From Henriciella pelagia (GTDB taxonomy: Bacteria; Pseudomonadota; Alphaproteobacteria; Caulobacterales; Hyphomonadaceae): DNA of 64,000 nucleotides. Below are positions 10,301 to 17,402 of this stretch, piece by piece (within the stretch, counting starts at the first letter, position 1; the number at the start of each line of letters is the position of its first letter). The stretch lies in contig NZ_NCSU01000007.1 of assembly GCF_002088945.1 (NCBI RefSeq), forward strand, positions 682,001 through 746,000, given 5' to 3'. Made by a program: the position numbers and the translations under genes. The notes beneath the pieces were generated by a model, which was not told the origin of the DNA, did no database searches, and saw only the letters and a program-made list of their open reading frames with translations.

Positions 10301-10423
10301 CAACCAGGCTTCCCGCGTCAGTGTACCGTCGATGCGACCGGTACCCCAACCGAGCGTTGCGAAGGTCGTGTGGGCGATGCATCACGCTACGAAATCCGCT
10401 TCGGACTTCGCTACGAGTTCTAG
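7337..10423 (+). CDS. TonB-dependent receptor with N-terminal carboxypeptidase-regulatory-like domain
   Basis: A 1028-aa outer-membrane receptor. It has a signal peptide (about 1-26, cleavage after APAEA), a carboxypeptidase-regulatory-like beta-sandwich (about 28-115: VRGNVTDAAGAPVANADVYV, then VVRNLPAGGVYSVSV), a TonB-box-like ETVVVTGS, a plug domain and a 22-strand-type barrel ending in the aromatic residue of RFGLRYEF. This architecture is common among large alphaproteobacterial receptors for peptides or glycans; the substrate is unknown. The ATG follows GAGGGG. A hairpin terminator at 10448-10475 isolates it from aguA. Its codon use is noticeably AAC/GAC/CTG-biased, consistent with high expression. 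Confidence 0.93.
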   Translation: MSNWKLLSGVAAASLFTAAIIAPAEAQVTTSSVRGNVTDAAGAPVANADVYVRDASTGLVRTTTTTTSGQFVVRNLPAGGVYSVSVMADEFQSQEVNDVALSLGDASEVNFVLSDGNRTMETVVVTGSTAGLAQVAVGPSATFSRETLEKAPAINRNITDVLRIDPRVFVDESRGDINAVQCAGKNSRFNSLTVDGVKLNDNFGLNSNGYPTERIPFSYDAIDQVSVELAPFDVQYGGFSACNINAVTKSGTNEFHGYVFGDYTSNDLRGDSLEGDEIVGGDYDEYRYGFGIGGPIVKDKLFFFAAYEKLEGANLFDRGPIGSGAVNEVDITQAEVDEIARIAREIYGYEPGTIPSSFSNEDEKILVKLDWNINENHRAAFTYNWNDGFNIVPSDGDLSELEFSNHLYERGAELTAYVGSLYSDWTDNFSTEVRIGYSELDNRQQSLGGTDFGEITIETDDVDVYLGGDDSRQANKLYYETFNLALKGFYTAGSHNISFGYEREDLDVFNLFVQHVETEIDFDASSGYPLPGVFDPAIENFALGYADNINYNNAPSGDPNDAAADWGYSINTLYAQDEYDFGTGFVLTAGLRYDWYTTDDKPAENADFLADYGFSNSQNLDGEGLLQPRVGFTWDVNDDLDLRGGIGVYSGGNPNVWLSNTFSANNVLQFGADGGAFGLEQNSGPSIFTIPYGMCEDGVPTGPGYCVPQAMIDAVAAGQGSNFEINYLDPDFKLPYEVKMALGATKFVDLPALGGEYVVSADALYTITENSAVWIRGDLEASGTTTGPDGRVYTTYSSVREPAFVLTNSNDDAHSLLLSAAVSKDYDFGLDWSFGYAYSDAEDVHPMTSSVAFSNYVNRAFAEPQDVSSAVSDYNIKHRFTALVNYEKAFFGDNATRFSLFAQANSGLPYSLVIDEGANNISGFTPFLEGNPYLAAGQVRNGEEGSWWAKADIKIEQEFLLPNDHVASGFVVIDNFTNLLNDEWGILRQPGFPRQCTVDATGTPTERCEGRVGDASRYEIRFGLRYEF

Positions 10424-10447
10424 GAACTCCAGCGATACAAACTCCGG

Positions 10448-10480
10448 AAGGGCGGCTCCATGTGGGCCGCCCTTTCTCTT
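10448..10480 (+). terminator. Rho-independent terminator of the TonB receptor
   Basis: Perfect stem AAGGGCGGC / GCCGCCCTT at 10448-10456 and 10466-10474 around a nine-base loop, followed by TCTCTTT. It lies 25 bases after the receptor stop. Confidence 0.8.
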
Positions 10481-10508
10481 TGGGCTGCTCTATGGCACAT
10501 CGCGCGAT

Positions 10509-11516
10509 ATGACCGATACGACCATCGCCTTTACCCCGCCTGAATGGGCCCCGCAGTCTTCTGTCTGGGTTGGCTGGCCACATCTCAAGGATGCGTGGGC
10601 CGAAGATTATGACGGCGCCCAGCGCGAGATTGCGGCGCTGGTGAAGGCGCTCTCGCCTGTGGTGAAGGTCAAGCTGGTCATTGGCGACCCGGCGTCGAGG
10701 GCTGAGGCGGCCGACCTGATCGGCGATCTTGCCGAGATGTATGATGCGCCAATGGGTGACATCTGGCTGCGCGATATCGGCCCGGTCTTTGTGAAATATC
10801 TGAACCGGCTGGAAGGGCTCGGCTTCGAGTTCAATGGCTGGGGCGGGAAGTATGAGCTGGAGGGCGACACCGAAACCGCTGCGGCGATTGCGCGCCTTGA
10901 GGGCCATCCCCTGAAGCGCCTGCCTTTCGTTCTCGAGGGCGGGGCTGTCGAGCAGGACGGCGACGGCAACCTGATCACGACGCGCCAGTGCGTGCTCAAC
11001 CCCAATCGCAATGAGGGGTGGACCGAAAAGACGGCTGAGGAGAATTTGAAGCTCGCCTTCAATGTAAGCCGCATCATCTGGCTCGGCGATGGCCTGCTGG
11101 GTGACCACACCGATGGCCATGTCGACAATATTGCGCGCTTCATCGGGCCGGGACACGTGCTCTGCCAGACGCCGTCGGGCGATGATGATCCGAATGCGGA
11201 CATTCTGCGCGCGATCGAGGATGAGCTCCGCTCGGTCGAACTCGAAGTCTCGACCATCCCCTCGCCAGGCCGACTTGAGGATGAGGACGGCGAGCCGATC
11301 CCGGCCAGCCATATGAACTTCCTGATCTCCAATGGTCGCGTGATACTGCCGGTCTATGAAGACACATATTCGAAGATTGCAGAAGCCGAGCTGCAGGCGC
11401 TGATGCCGGACCACGAGGTTATCGCGCTTCCGGCCAACCATATCCTGACCGGCGGCGGCAGTTTCCACTGCATGACGCAGCAGGTCCCAGAAATTGACGA
11501 AGGATTGTCCACATGA
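10509..11516 (+). CDS. aguA: Agmatine deiminase
   Basis: Converts agmatine to N-carbamoylputrescine, the first step of the two-step plant/bacterial putrescine route. The 335-aa product has the guanidino-modifying-enzyme signatures MGDIWLRDIGPVFV, FVLEGGAVEQDGDGNLITT, GDHTDGHVDNIARF and the catalytic-cysteine motif GGGSFHCMTQQVP near the C-terminus. The reading frame stays open upstream into the TonB receptor, but homology starts at ATG 10509 (MTDTTIAFTPPEWAPQ). No good Shine-Dalgarno is visible for this start. The stop overlaps the aguB start by four bases (ATGA). Confidence 0.93.
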   Translation: MTDTTIAFTPPEWAPQSSVWVGWPHLKDAWAEDYDGAQREIAALVKALSPVVKVKLVIGDPASRAEAADLIGDLAEMYDAPMGDIWLRDIGPVFVKYLNRLEGLGFEFNGWGGKYELEGDTETAAAIARLEGHPLKRLPFVLEGGAVEQDGDGNLITTRQCVLNPNRNEGWTEKTAEENLKLAFNVSRIIWLGDGLLGDHTDGHVDNIARFIGPGHVLCQTPSGDDDPNADILRAIEDELRSVELEVSTIPSPGRLEDEDGEPIPASHMNFLISNGRVILPVYEDTYSKIAEAELQALMPDHEVIALPANHILTGGGSFHCMTQQVPEIDEGLST

Positions 11517-12355
11517 GCCGTACCCTGAAAGTCGCTGCGATCCAGGCCAGCCTCAGCCAGGACATGCAGGCCAATATCGACAAGGTGAAGGGGCTGGTGC
11601 GCGAAGCGGCCGCGCAGGGCGCAGACATCATCCTGCCGTCAGAACTCTTCTGCGACCATTATTTCTGCAAGGTTCAGGATGAGAAGTTCTTTGCCACCGC
11701 CTATCCGTGGGCAGAGCACCCGGCAGTCGAACAGCTGGCGGAGCTGGCTGGTGAGCTCGGTGTCGTCATCCCGGTCTCGATCTATGAGAAGGATGGGCCG
11801 GAATACTATAATTCCATCGTTATTATCGATGCGGACGGCACCCCGCTTGGCGTCTATCGAAAGAGCCATATTCCGGATGGCCCCGGCTATATGGAGAAAT
11901 TCTATTTCCGCCCCGGCAATACAGGGTTCCGCGTCTGGGAGACGATGAAGGGCACGATTGGCGTTGGCATCTGCTGGGACCAGTGGTTCCCCGAAGCGGC
12001 ACGCGCCATGGCTCTGATGGGGGCGGACGTGCTTTTTTACCCCACGGCGATAGGGTCAGAGCCGCATGATGACAGCCTCGATACGGCGGCGCGCTGGCGG
12101 CGGGCGATGCAGGGCCATGCCGTTTCGAACGTCACCCCTGTCGTCGCGGCGAACCGGACGGGCGACGAAGAGGGGCAGGTGTTCTATGGCACCAGCTTCA
12201 TTGCCGACCATGCTGGCGAAATCGTATCCGAGCTGGGCCGGACGGATGAAGGCGTCATCACAGCCGAGTTCGACCTCGACTTCCTGGACCGCCACCGCGC
12301 CGCCTGGGGTTTCTTCCGTGACAGGCGCACTGATCTTTATGATGTGCTGGGGTAA
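11513..12355 (+). CDS. aguB: N-carbamoylputrescine amidase
   Basis: Nitrilase-superfamily enzyme that hydrolyses N-carbamoylputrescine to putrescine, CO2 and ammonia, completing the pathway started by the overlapping aguA. The 280-aa product carries the Glu-Lys-Cys triad in nitrilase context: ILPSELF (Glu), YRKSHIPDGPGY (Lys) and GIGVGICWDQWFPEAAR-type motif (Cys). Length and motifs match AguB/CPA rather than a generic nitrilase. The four-base overlap with aguA indicates one transcript and coupled translation. Confidence 0.95.
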   Translation: MSRTLKVAAIQASLSQDMQANIDKVKGLVREAAAQGADIILPSELFCDHYFCKVQDEKFFATAYPWAEHPAVEQLAELAGELGVVIPVSIYEKDGPEYYNSIVIIDADGTPLGVYRKSHIPDGPGYMEKFYFRPGNTGFRVWETMKGTIGVGICWDQWFPEAARAMALMGADVLFYPTAIGSEPHDDSLDTAARWRRAMQGHAVSNVTPVVAANRTGDEEGQVFYGTSFIADHAGEIVSELGRTDEGVITAEFDLDFLDRHRAAWGFFRDRRTDLYDVLG

Positions 12356-12387
12356 AGCAAAACGGGCCAGTCGATGACCAGCCCGTT
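12352..12387 (-). terminator. Terminator between convergent aguB and phasin-like gene
   Basis: Stem AACGGGC / GCCCGTT at 12361-12367 and 12381-12387. Read on the minus strand it is followed by TTTTGCTTT, so it mainly serves the minus-strand gene at 12413; on the plus strand it may still act as a weak stop for aguB. Confidence 0.65.
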
Positions 12388-12412
12388 CGCAGACTGAATT
12401 GCCGTGGCAAGA

Positions 12413-13036
12413 CTAGTGCAGTGAGCCGTTCGCGGCGAATTTCTGCGCTTGCTCGATCCATTGCTCACGCGCGACGCGACCCTTGAAGGCGAGGAAGTCG
12501 TCAATCCACTTGGCTTCGGCGTCCTGCCAGGCGGCGATCTGCTTGAAGTGGAAGATACCGAGATCGTTCAGCGTCTGCGACAGTTTTGGGCCAATACCCT
12601 TGATGCGGGTGAGGTCGTCAGGCGTGCCGTCGGGCGCGTCAAGTCCAGCCGGACGCTGGAGCGCGTTGGTCGGCATGCCACCGGCAAACTTCTCGAAATC
12701 GAAGAAGTTGGTGTACGCATCGAAATCCATCGGGCGCCGCATCTGGTCGAACCAGTCTGTCATGACGCCGCCAGGAACAGTCTGCGGCCATTTCATCCAG
12801 CCCGGAAGGGTTTCGACGAGTTTGGCGGCATGTTCCCAGTGCTGCAGATTAAGATCAGCGAGCTTGCGGAACACGTCGCGGGTCATGTCTTCCGAGGTGG
12901 CAGTTTCGGCGTTGGCGCCGATCGACATCACGGTTTCAAGCCAGGCTTCACTGGCACTGCGACCGAGATCGCCCCAGGCCGTCAGCGATTCGGTGAAAAG
13001 CTCAATTGGGTTCAGTTTCGTTTCAGCGGTTGTCAT
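12413..13036 (-). CDS. Phasin-like protein fused to a helix-hairpin-helix domain
   Basis: 207 aa with two parts. The N-terminal ~130 residues are amphipathic helices rich in Trp/Phe, with a pattern like granule-associated phasin or PhaE-type proteins (PIELFTESLTAWGDLGRSA, MKWPQTVPGGVMTDWFDQM); this part is a weak call. The C-terminal ~60 residues are a clear helix-hairpin-helix domain (DDLTRIKGIGPKLSQTLNDL, then FHFKQIAAW and FLAFKGRVAREQWIEQAQ), the type found as C-terminal extensions of NuoE and L21 in alphaproteobacteria. The upstream region carries a TGC-rich palindrome like those bound by PhaR. Function unknown; polyhydroxyalkanoate granule association is an inference. Confidence 0.65.
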   Translation of the reverse strand: MTTAETKLNPIELFTESLTAWGDLGRSASEAWLETVMSIGANAETATSEDMTRDVFRKLADLNLQHWEHAAKLVETLPGWMKWPQTVPGGVMTDWFDQMRRPMDFDAYTNFFDFEKFAGGMPTNALQRPAGLDAPDGTPDDLTRIKGIGPKLSQTLNDLGIFHFKQIAAWQDAEAKWIDDFLAFKGRVAREQWIEQAQKFAANGSLH

Positions 13037-13266
13037 TTCAGCGCTCCTTTGCGCGTATGCTGCAGTGCAACATAGCGACTTTTGGCCGCTATTTCAAGCA
13101 TTGGGGGTAATGCGCACTCCTGGCCGTGTTGCGGTGCAGCGTAACTGGGGCGGGCCGGACAGGCTCTGTGGGCCGCAATGAGCACTGCGGCGAGACTTAT
13201 TTTTGAGCCGCGAACGCCATATTAACGCCCAAGGCGAACCATCCTATGCTCGCGAAGGATCGCATC
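13037..13266. promoter_or_regulatory. Divergent intergenic region, TGC-rich palindrome
   Basis: About 230 bases between the phasin-like gene and murI. TGCTGCAGTGCAA at 13058-13070 is a TGC/GCA palindrome close to the phasin-like gene start; TTGCGGTGCAG follows near 13127. No small gene was recognised. Confidence 0.4.
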
Positions 13267-14151
13267 ATGCCAATGGACAGGACCCTTGCCAGCCGCCTTG
13301 TGCCCGTCCCGGAATCGGGGCGCGTGCTGGTCTTTGATTCCGGCATGGGCGGGCTCACCGTGGCGCGGGAAATCATGGCGCGAGCACCGCAGATTGCCGT
13401 CGACTATGCCGCCGATACCGGTTTCTTTCCCTATGGCGACAAGTCAGACGCCGAATTGCGCGAACGTCTGCCACGGATCGCCGCCAGTCTCGTCAGCAGA
13501 TCCCGCCCGGATGTCTTCGTGATTGCCTGCAATACGGCGAGCACGCTGGCGCTGGAGGAGGTTCGTGCTGCGCTTGATATTCCTGTCATCGGCACGGTGC
13601 CTGCCATCAAGCCGGCCGTGGCGGAAACACGGACGGGCGTGATCGGGCTCCTTGCCACGCCGGGCACCATCCGCCGGGCCTATACGGCGCGCTTGATCAA
13701 GGAATTTGCGCAGGATGTGTCGGTTATCCTGCATGGAAGCATTGATCTCGTCCGTCTCGCCGAGGCGCATGCCGCAGGTGAGCGTGTGGATGCCGCCGCA
13801 ATCGGCGATGCACAAGCGCCGATCTTTGAAGCCGAGGGCGGGCGGCAGGTTGATACTGTCGTTCTGGCCTGCACGCATTTTCCGCTGGTACGCGAGCAAT
13901 TGGCCGCCACGGCGCCGAGGCCGGTAAAATATATCGACTCCGGGGCAGCGATCGCGCGACAGACCCTGCGCGTTCTGGCCCGCGAGACGGCCAATCGCAA
14001 TCCTGTCGACCGGCCTGGCGGGCATGTCTGGCTGACCAATGATCCGGCGCTGAACCAGCGCCTCGTGAAAGTCTGCCGCCGCTTCGGTTTCCCGAATGTC
14101 CGCACTGTCTCAGACAGCACAGATGCAGAAAGTGCTTCGGCGCGCATGTGA
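13267..14151 (+). CDS. murI: Glutamate racemase
   Basis: Interconverts L- and D-glutamate, supplying D-Glu for peptidoglycan. The 294-aa product has the Asp/Glu racemase fold motifs: VFDSGMGGLTVAREI at the N-terminus, the first catalytic cysteine in FVIACNTASTLALEE and the second in VVLACTHFPLVREQL. I chose ATG 13267, which has AAGGA seven to eight bases upstream; an in-frame ATG at 13246 would add seven residues with a poorly placed Shine-Dalgarno. It is monocistronic, with its promoter in the region shared with the phasin-like gene. Confidence 0.93.
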   Translation: MPMDRTLASRLVPVPESGRVLVFDSGMGGLTVAREIMARAPQIAVDYAADTGFFPYGDKSDAELRERLPRIAASLVSRSRPDVFVIACNTASTLALEEVRAALDIPVIGTVPAIKPAVAETRTGVIGLLATPGTIRRAYTARLIKEFAQDVSVILHGSIDLVRLAEAHAAGERVDAAAIGDAQAPIFEAEGGRQVDTVVLACTHFPLVREQLAATAPRPVKYIDSGAAIARQTLRVLARETANRNPVDRPGGHVWLTNDPALNQRLVKVCRRFGFPNVRTVSDSTDAESASARM

Positions 14152-14204
14152 CTGTCACAAAACTTCGATAATTCATCTCGCAGTGAATCAATCGGGGGCC
14201 TTCC

Positions 14205-15296
14205 ATGCGGTCAGTACTCGCCATCCTAACAGCCGGTTTCGTTCTCGCAGCCTGTGCGCCGGAAACGGACCTTTCCCAAATTGATGCCAGCACTGGCACC
14301 GTGCCTGTGCTCGCTGCGTCACCGGATGAGAAGATCAAGATTGTCGGCTCGTCGACCGTCGCGCCGTTCTCGACCACCGTGGCGGAGCAGTTCGGAGCGA
14401 TCTCGGAATTCCCAACCCCGATTGTCGAGACCACCGGCACAGGCGGCGGGTTCAAGGCCTTCTGCAATGGCATTGGCCCTGACCAGCCCTCCATTTCCAA
14501 TGCGTCGCGGCCGATCAAACCGTCCGAGGTCGAGCTTTGTGCGAAAGCCGGGATCACCCAGCTCGTTGAAGTGAAGATCGGCTATGACGGTATCGTGCTC
14601 GCCAATGCCAAGGGTTCGCCCGAACTCGACCTGTCCAAGGAGGAAATCTTCCGTGCGCTCGCCGCTGAACTGCCAGATGGCAAGGGCGGCTGGATCAAGA
14701 ATCCTCACCAGACCTGGAAGGATGTGGCTGATCACCTGCCTGACATGCAGATTCTGGTTTCCGGTCCGCCACCGACATCAGGAACGCGTGACGCCTTCGC
14801 AGAACTCGCAATGGAAGGCGGCGCGGAAGAAGTGGCCGAACTTGCGGCCCTGAAGGAGAGCGACAAGGATGATTTCGTCAAGAAGGCGACAACGATCCGC
14901 AATGATGGCAAGTGGATCGACTCCGGCGAGAACGATACGGCCATTGTCCAGACCCTGATGAAAAACCCCGACAGTATCGGCATCATGGGCTATTCCTTCC
15001 TTGAGCAGAACCTCGACCGGCTCAAAGGCGCGCACATAGAAGGTACCGACCCGACCTTCGAGCAGATCGCAAGCGGGGAGTACGGAATCTCTCGCTCCAT
15101 GTTCTTCTATGTGAAGAAACAGAATGTGAGCCTCGTGCCCGGAATTCCGGAATTCATCTCCGAGTTTACCCAGGAAGACGCATGGGGACCGACCGGTTAT
15201 CTCGTCGAAAAGGGGCTCATTCCGCTGCAGGAAGATGAACGGATTGCGACGCGGGAGAAAGCCCTTGCGCTCGAAATCATGGCTTCTGAAAGCTAG
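14205..15296 (+). CDS. PstS-type phosphate-binding lipoprotein
   Basis: A 363-aa periplasmic phosphate-binding protein of the PstS/SphX family. The N-terminal signal ends in a lipobox (VLAAC|APE, Cys at about residue 17). Characteristic segments: IKIVGSSTVAPFSTTVAEQF, ETTGTGGGFKAFCNG, NASRPIKPSE, SGPPPTSGTRDAFAELA and SIGIMGYSFLEQN. No pstC, pstA, pstB or phoU gene is adjacent, so it works as an orphan or with a transporter encoded elsewhere. GGGGG precedes the ATG. The stop codon shares CTAG with the convergent kinase gene. Confidence 0.9.
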   Translation: MRSVLAILTAGFVLAACAPETDLSQIDASTGTVPVLAASPDEKIKIVGSSTVAPFSTTVAEQFGAISEFPTPIVETTGTGGGFKAFCNGIGPDQPSISNASRPIKPSEVELCAKAGITQLVEVKIGYDGIVLANAKGSPELDLSKEEIFRALAAELPDGKGGWIKNPHQTWKDVADHLPDMQILVSGPPPTSGTRDAFAELAMEGGAEEVAELAALKESDKDDFVKKATTIRNDGKWIDSGENDTAIVQTLMKNPDSIGIMGYSFLEQNLDRLKGAHIEGTDPTFEQIASGEYGISRSMFFYVKKQNVSLVPGIPEFISEFTQEDAWGPTGYLVEKGLIPLQEDERIATREKALALEIMASES

Positions 15297-16177
15297 GCTG
15301 TTTCAGCCAGCAGATTCTGAAGGATTGCCCGCGACCGCGCCACGATTGGCGTGTCGCCTCCGCGATAGTGGGCCAGGGCAATCACGGAGGTCGAAAGAGC
15401 CCAGCCGCGCCCGCGCAGCCAGTCAGCCTCGCTTGCCTTCATGGCGTTTGCGAACGCATCTCGGGCGGCGCCTTCGAACACGGTGAAACCTGCCATCAGG
15501 TCGCATGCCGGGTCCCCGATTGCGCTGAGGCCCCAGTCGATTACGCCTGTCAGTGCGCCCTCGCTGACCACCAGATTACCGGTGTGCAGGTCGCCATGGA
15601 TCCAGGTGTAGTCCCGGCGAGGACAGCTCGCGGCATTGACCGAGGCATGCCACAGGCGGCGGAGTTTCGCCGCATCGAACTCATCTGACAGGGTGACGAT
15701 GGCCTTTCGGGTAGGGGTGTCTCGCTTGGCAAGACCGACGCCGCGCCAGTGATTGTCCGGAGCTGGCTCGCTCGCCGGTTCCTTCCTGCACCCTTGCAGG
15801 TCAAGCAGGAAGAGGGCGAGGCGTTTCGCATCGGCTTCTGTCGCCTTGTAAGCTGCCAGTTCGGCGCTCTTGCCCTCTAGCCAGGTGCAGATCACCCACG
15901 GCCGATTGTCCGGCTTCGGCAACAGACCGCGCGCGAGGAATTTTGGCGTTTGAAGCGAAAGGTCGTTCAGCTCTTTCAGCGCCACCTGTTCGCGGCAGAT
16001 GAGGGCGGGGGCACTTTCATCGGACCTCGCAATGCGCAGGGCGAGGTCGTTATCGATGCGGTAGATGTAATTGTCGGTCCCGTGTGTGCGGGCAGACCGG
16101 ATCTTCGCATGCGCCAGGTCGGGAAAGCTGGACTGGACCAGCGCACGGATCAGCCTGATGTCCGGCCGATTACTCAC
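15293..16177 (-). CDS. Aminoglycoside-phosphotransferase-family kinase
   Basis: A 294-aa APH/ChoK-fold kinase, phosphorylating an unknown small molecule. The catalytic loop WIHGDLHTGNLVV and metal-binding segment GVIDWGLSAIGDPACDLMAG are intact, and the N-lobe has NYIYRIDNDLALRIAR. Nothing marks it as a resistance gene; such proteins are common in alphaproteobacterial chromosomes. Its ATG overlaps the stop of the upstream glycosyltransferase by four bases (ATGA), so the two are probably co-translated. Its stop overlaps pstS tail to tail on CTAG. Confidence 0.85.
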   Translation of the reverse strand: MSNRPDIRLIRALVQSSFPDLAHAKIRSARTHGTDNYIYRIDNDLALRIARSDESAPALICREQVALKELNDLSLQTPKFLARGLLPKPDNRPWVICTWLEGKSAELAAYKATEADAKRLALFLLDLQGCRKEPASEPAPDNHWRGVGLAKRDTPTRKAIVTLSDEFDAAKLRRLWHASVNAASCPRRDYTWIHGDLHTGNLVVSEGALTGVIDWGLSAIGDPACDLMAGFTVFEGAARDAFANAMKASEADWLRGRGWALSTSVIALAHYRGGDTPIVARSRAILQNLLAETA

Positions 16178-17283
16178 TCGCTACCCGTGGGCCCTGCAGT
16201 CGCTCTCTTCTTGCGCCGGCGCAGGCGAATCTTCTGCCAAAAGCGTTTGCGCTCTGGCACCGGCAATGGATCGAGGTTTTCGATGAAGGCTTCGGCGCAG
16301 GCCCGCCAGCTATAGCCTTCGGCATAGGTCCGGGCTGTGTCCCGCGACAGCTTGAGGCAGTCGAGACAGGCCTGCTTCAGGTCCTCGCTGATCACGCCGG
16401 CATCCGAGCCCGGGATGATATCACGCGGGCCGGGAGCGTCGAAGGCGGCAACGGGCGTTCCGGCCGCCATGGCCTCGAGAATCACCAGACCGAACGTGTC
16501 GGTGAGGCTCGGAAAGCAGAAGACATCCGCGCTCGCAAAACAGGTTGCGAGGTCCTCGCCAAATTTTGCGCCGAGGAAATGGACCTTCGGATATTTCTTT
16601 TTCAGCTCGGCAAGCTGCGGGCCCTCGCCGACAACCACTTTGGAGCCGGGTAGGTCCAGTTCGACAAAGGCTTCGATATTCTTCTCGACGGCAACACGGC
16701 CGACATTCAGGAAGATCGGGCGCGGCAATCCCGCAAAGGGATCGCCCGGCTGGCCTTCCTCGATCCGGCGCGACGGGTTGAACAGTTCGGTGTCGACCCC
16801 GCGCGTCCACGAGACGACATTGTTGAAGCGGTGCTCTTCCAGCTCCTTGCGCATGGACGGTGTCGCGACCATCACCTTGCCGGAATATTTGTGGAACCAG
16901 CGTACATAGCCATAGCCCCAGGCTGTCGGAATCGGGATTCGCGCCGACACATATTCGGGAAAGCGCGTGTGATAGGACGTCGAGAAGGGGTGTTTTTCCT
17001 TCAGGCACATGGCCCGGCCCGCAAGGCCCAGCGTGCCTTCCGTCGCGATGTGCACGGCATCCGGCTGGAAGCTCTCAAAGCGCTCGGTGATCTGTTTGCG
17101 CGCAAACAGGGCGAGCTTGATTTCGCTATAGGTCGGCAAGGGAACAGTTGTGAAGCCATCGGCGGGTGAGACAACTTCCCACTCATGGCCCATTTTCTCA
17201 CACTCGGCGATTACCCGCTTCATGGTGCGTACTACTCCGTTTACCTGTGGCTCCCAGGCGTCGGTAATCAGCATAATACGCAT
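16174..17283 (-). CDS. GT4-type family 1 glycosyltransferase (SqdX/DgdA-like)
   Basis: A 369-aa GT-B enzyme transferring a sugar from a nucleotide donor. The N-terminal domain starts with RIMLITDAWEPQVNGVVRTM, a signature of the alpha-mannosyl/sulfoquinovosyl/glucosyl-diacylglycerol branch (MgtA, SqdX, DgdA). The donor site shows FLNVGRVAVEKNIEAFV and SLTDTFGLVILEAMAAGTPV (E-x7-E type). A basic C-terminal tail (RKRFWQKIRLRRRKKR) suggests membrane association. A glycolipid product is inferred from the branch. AGGAGAGCC precedes the ATG. Confidence 0.87.
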   Translation of the reverse strand: MRIMLITDAWEPQVNGVVRTMKRVIAECEKMGHEWEVVSPADGFTTVPLPTYSEIKLALFARKQITERFESFQPDAVHIATEGTLGLAGRAMCLKEKHPFSTSYHTRFPEYVSARIPIPTAWGYGYVRWFHKYSGKVMVATPSMRKELEEHRFNNVVSWTRGVDTELFNPSRRIEEGQPGDPFAGLPRPIFLNVGRVAVEKNIEAFVELDLPGSKVVVGEGPQLAELKKKYPKVHFLGAKFGEDLATCFASADVFCFPSLTDTFGLVILEAMAAGTPVAAFDAPGPRDIIPGSDAGVISEDLKQACLDCLKLSRDTARTYAEGYSWRACAEAFIENLDPLPVPERKRFWQKIRLRRRKKRATAGPTGSE

Positions 17284-17402
17284 TGGCTCTCCTTGTGACT
17301 GGGCCCGATCGAGACAGTTTTAGGTGTATTCGAGCAGGCGTAAACCCGCCATACTGTTGTATGTGAAACTGGTTGAGTGCGCTTTCGACAGGAGACTAGA
17401 GC

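Noticed and set aside
15293-16177. An aminoglycoside resistance gene
   Set aside because: APH-fold kinases act on many substrates; there is no mobile context and no close resemblance to a named resistance enzyme.
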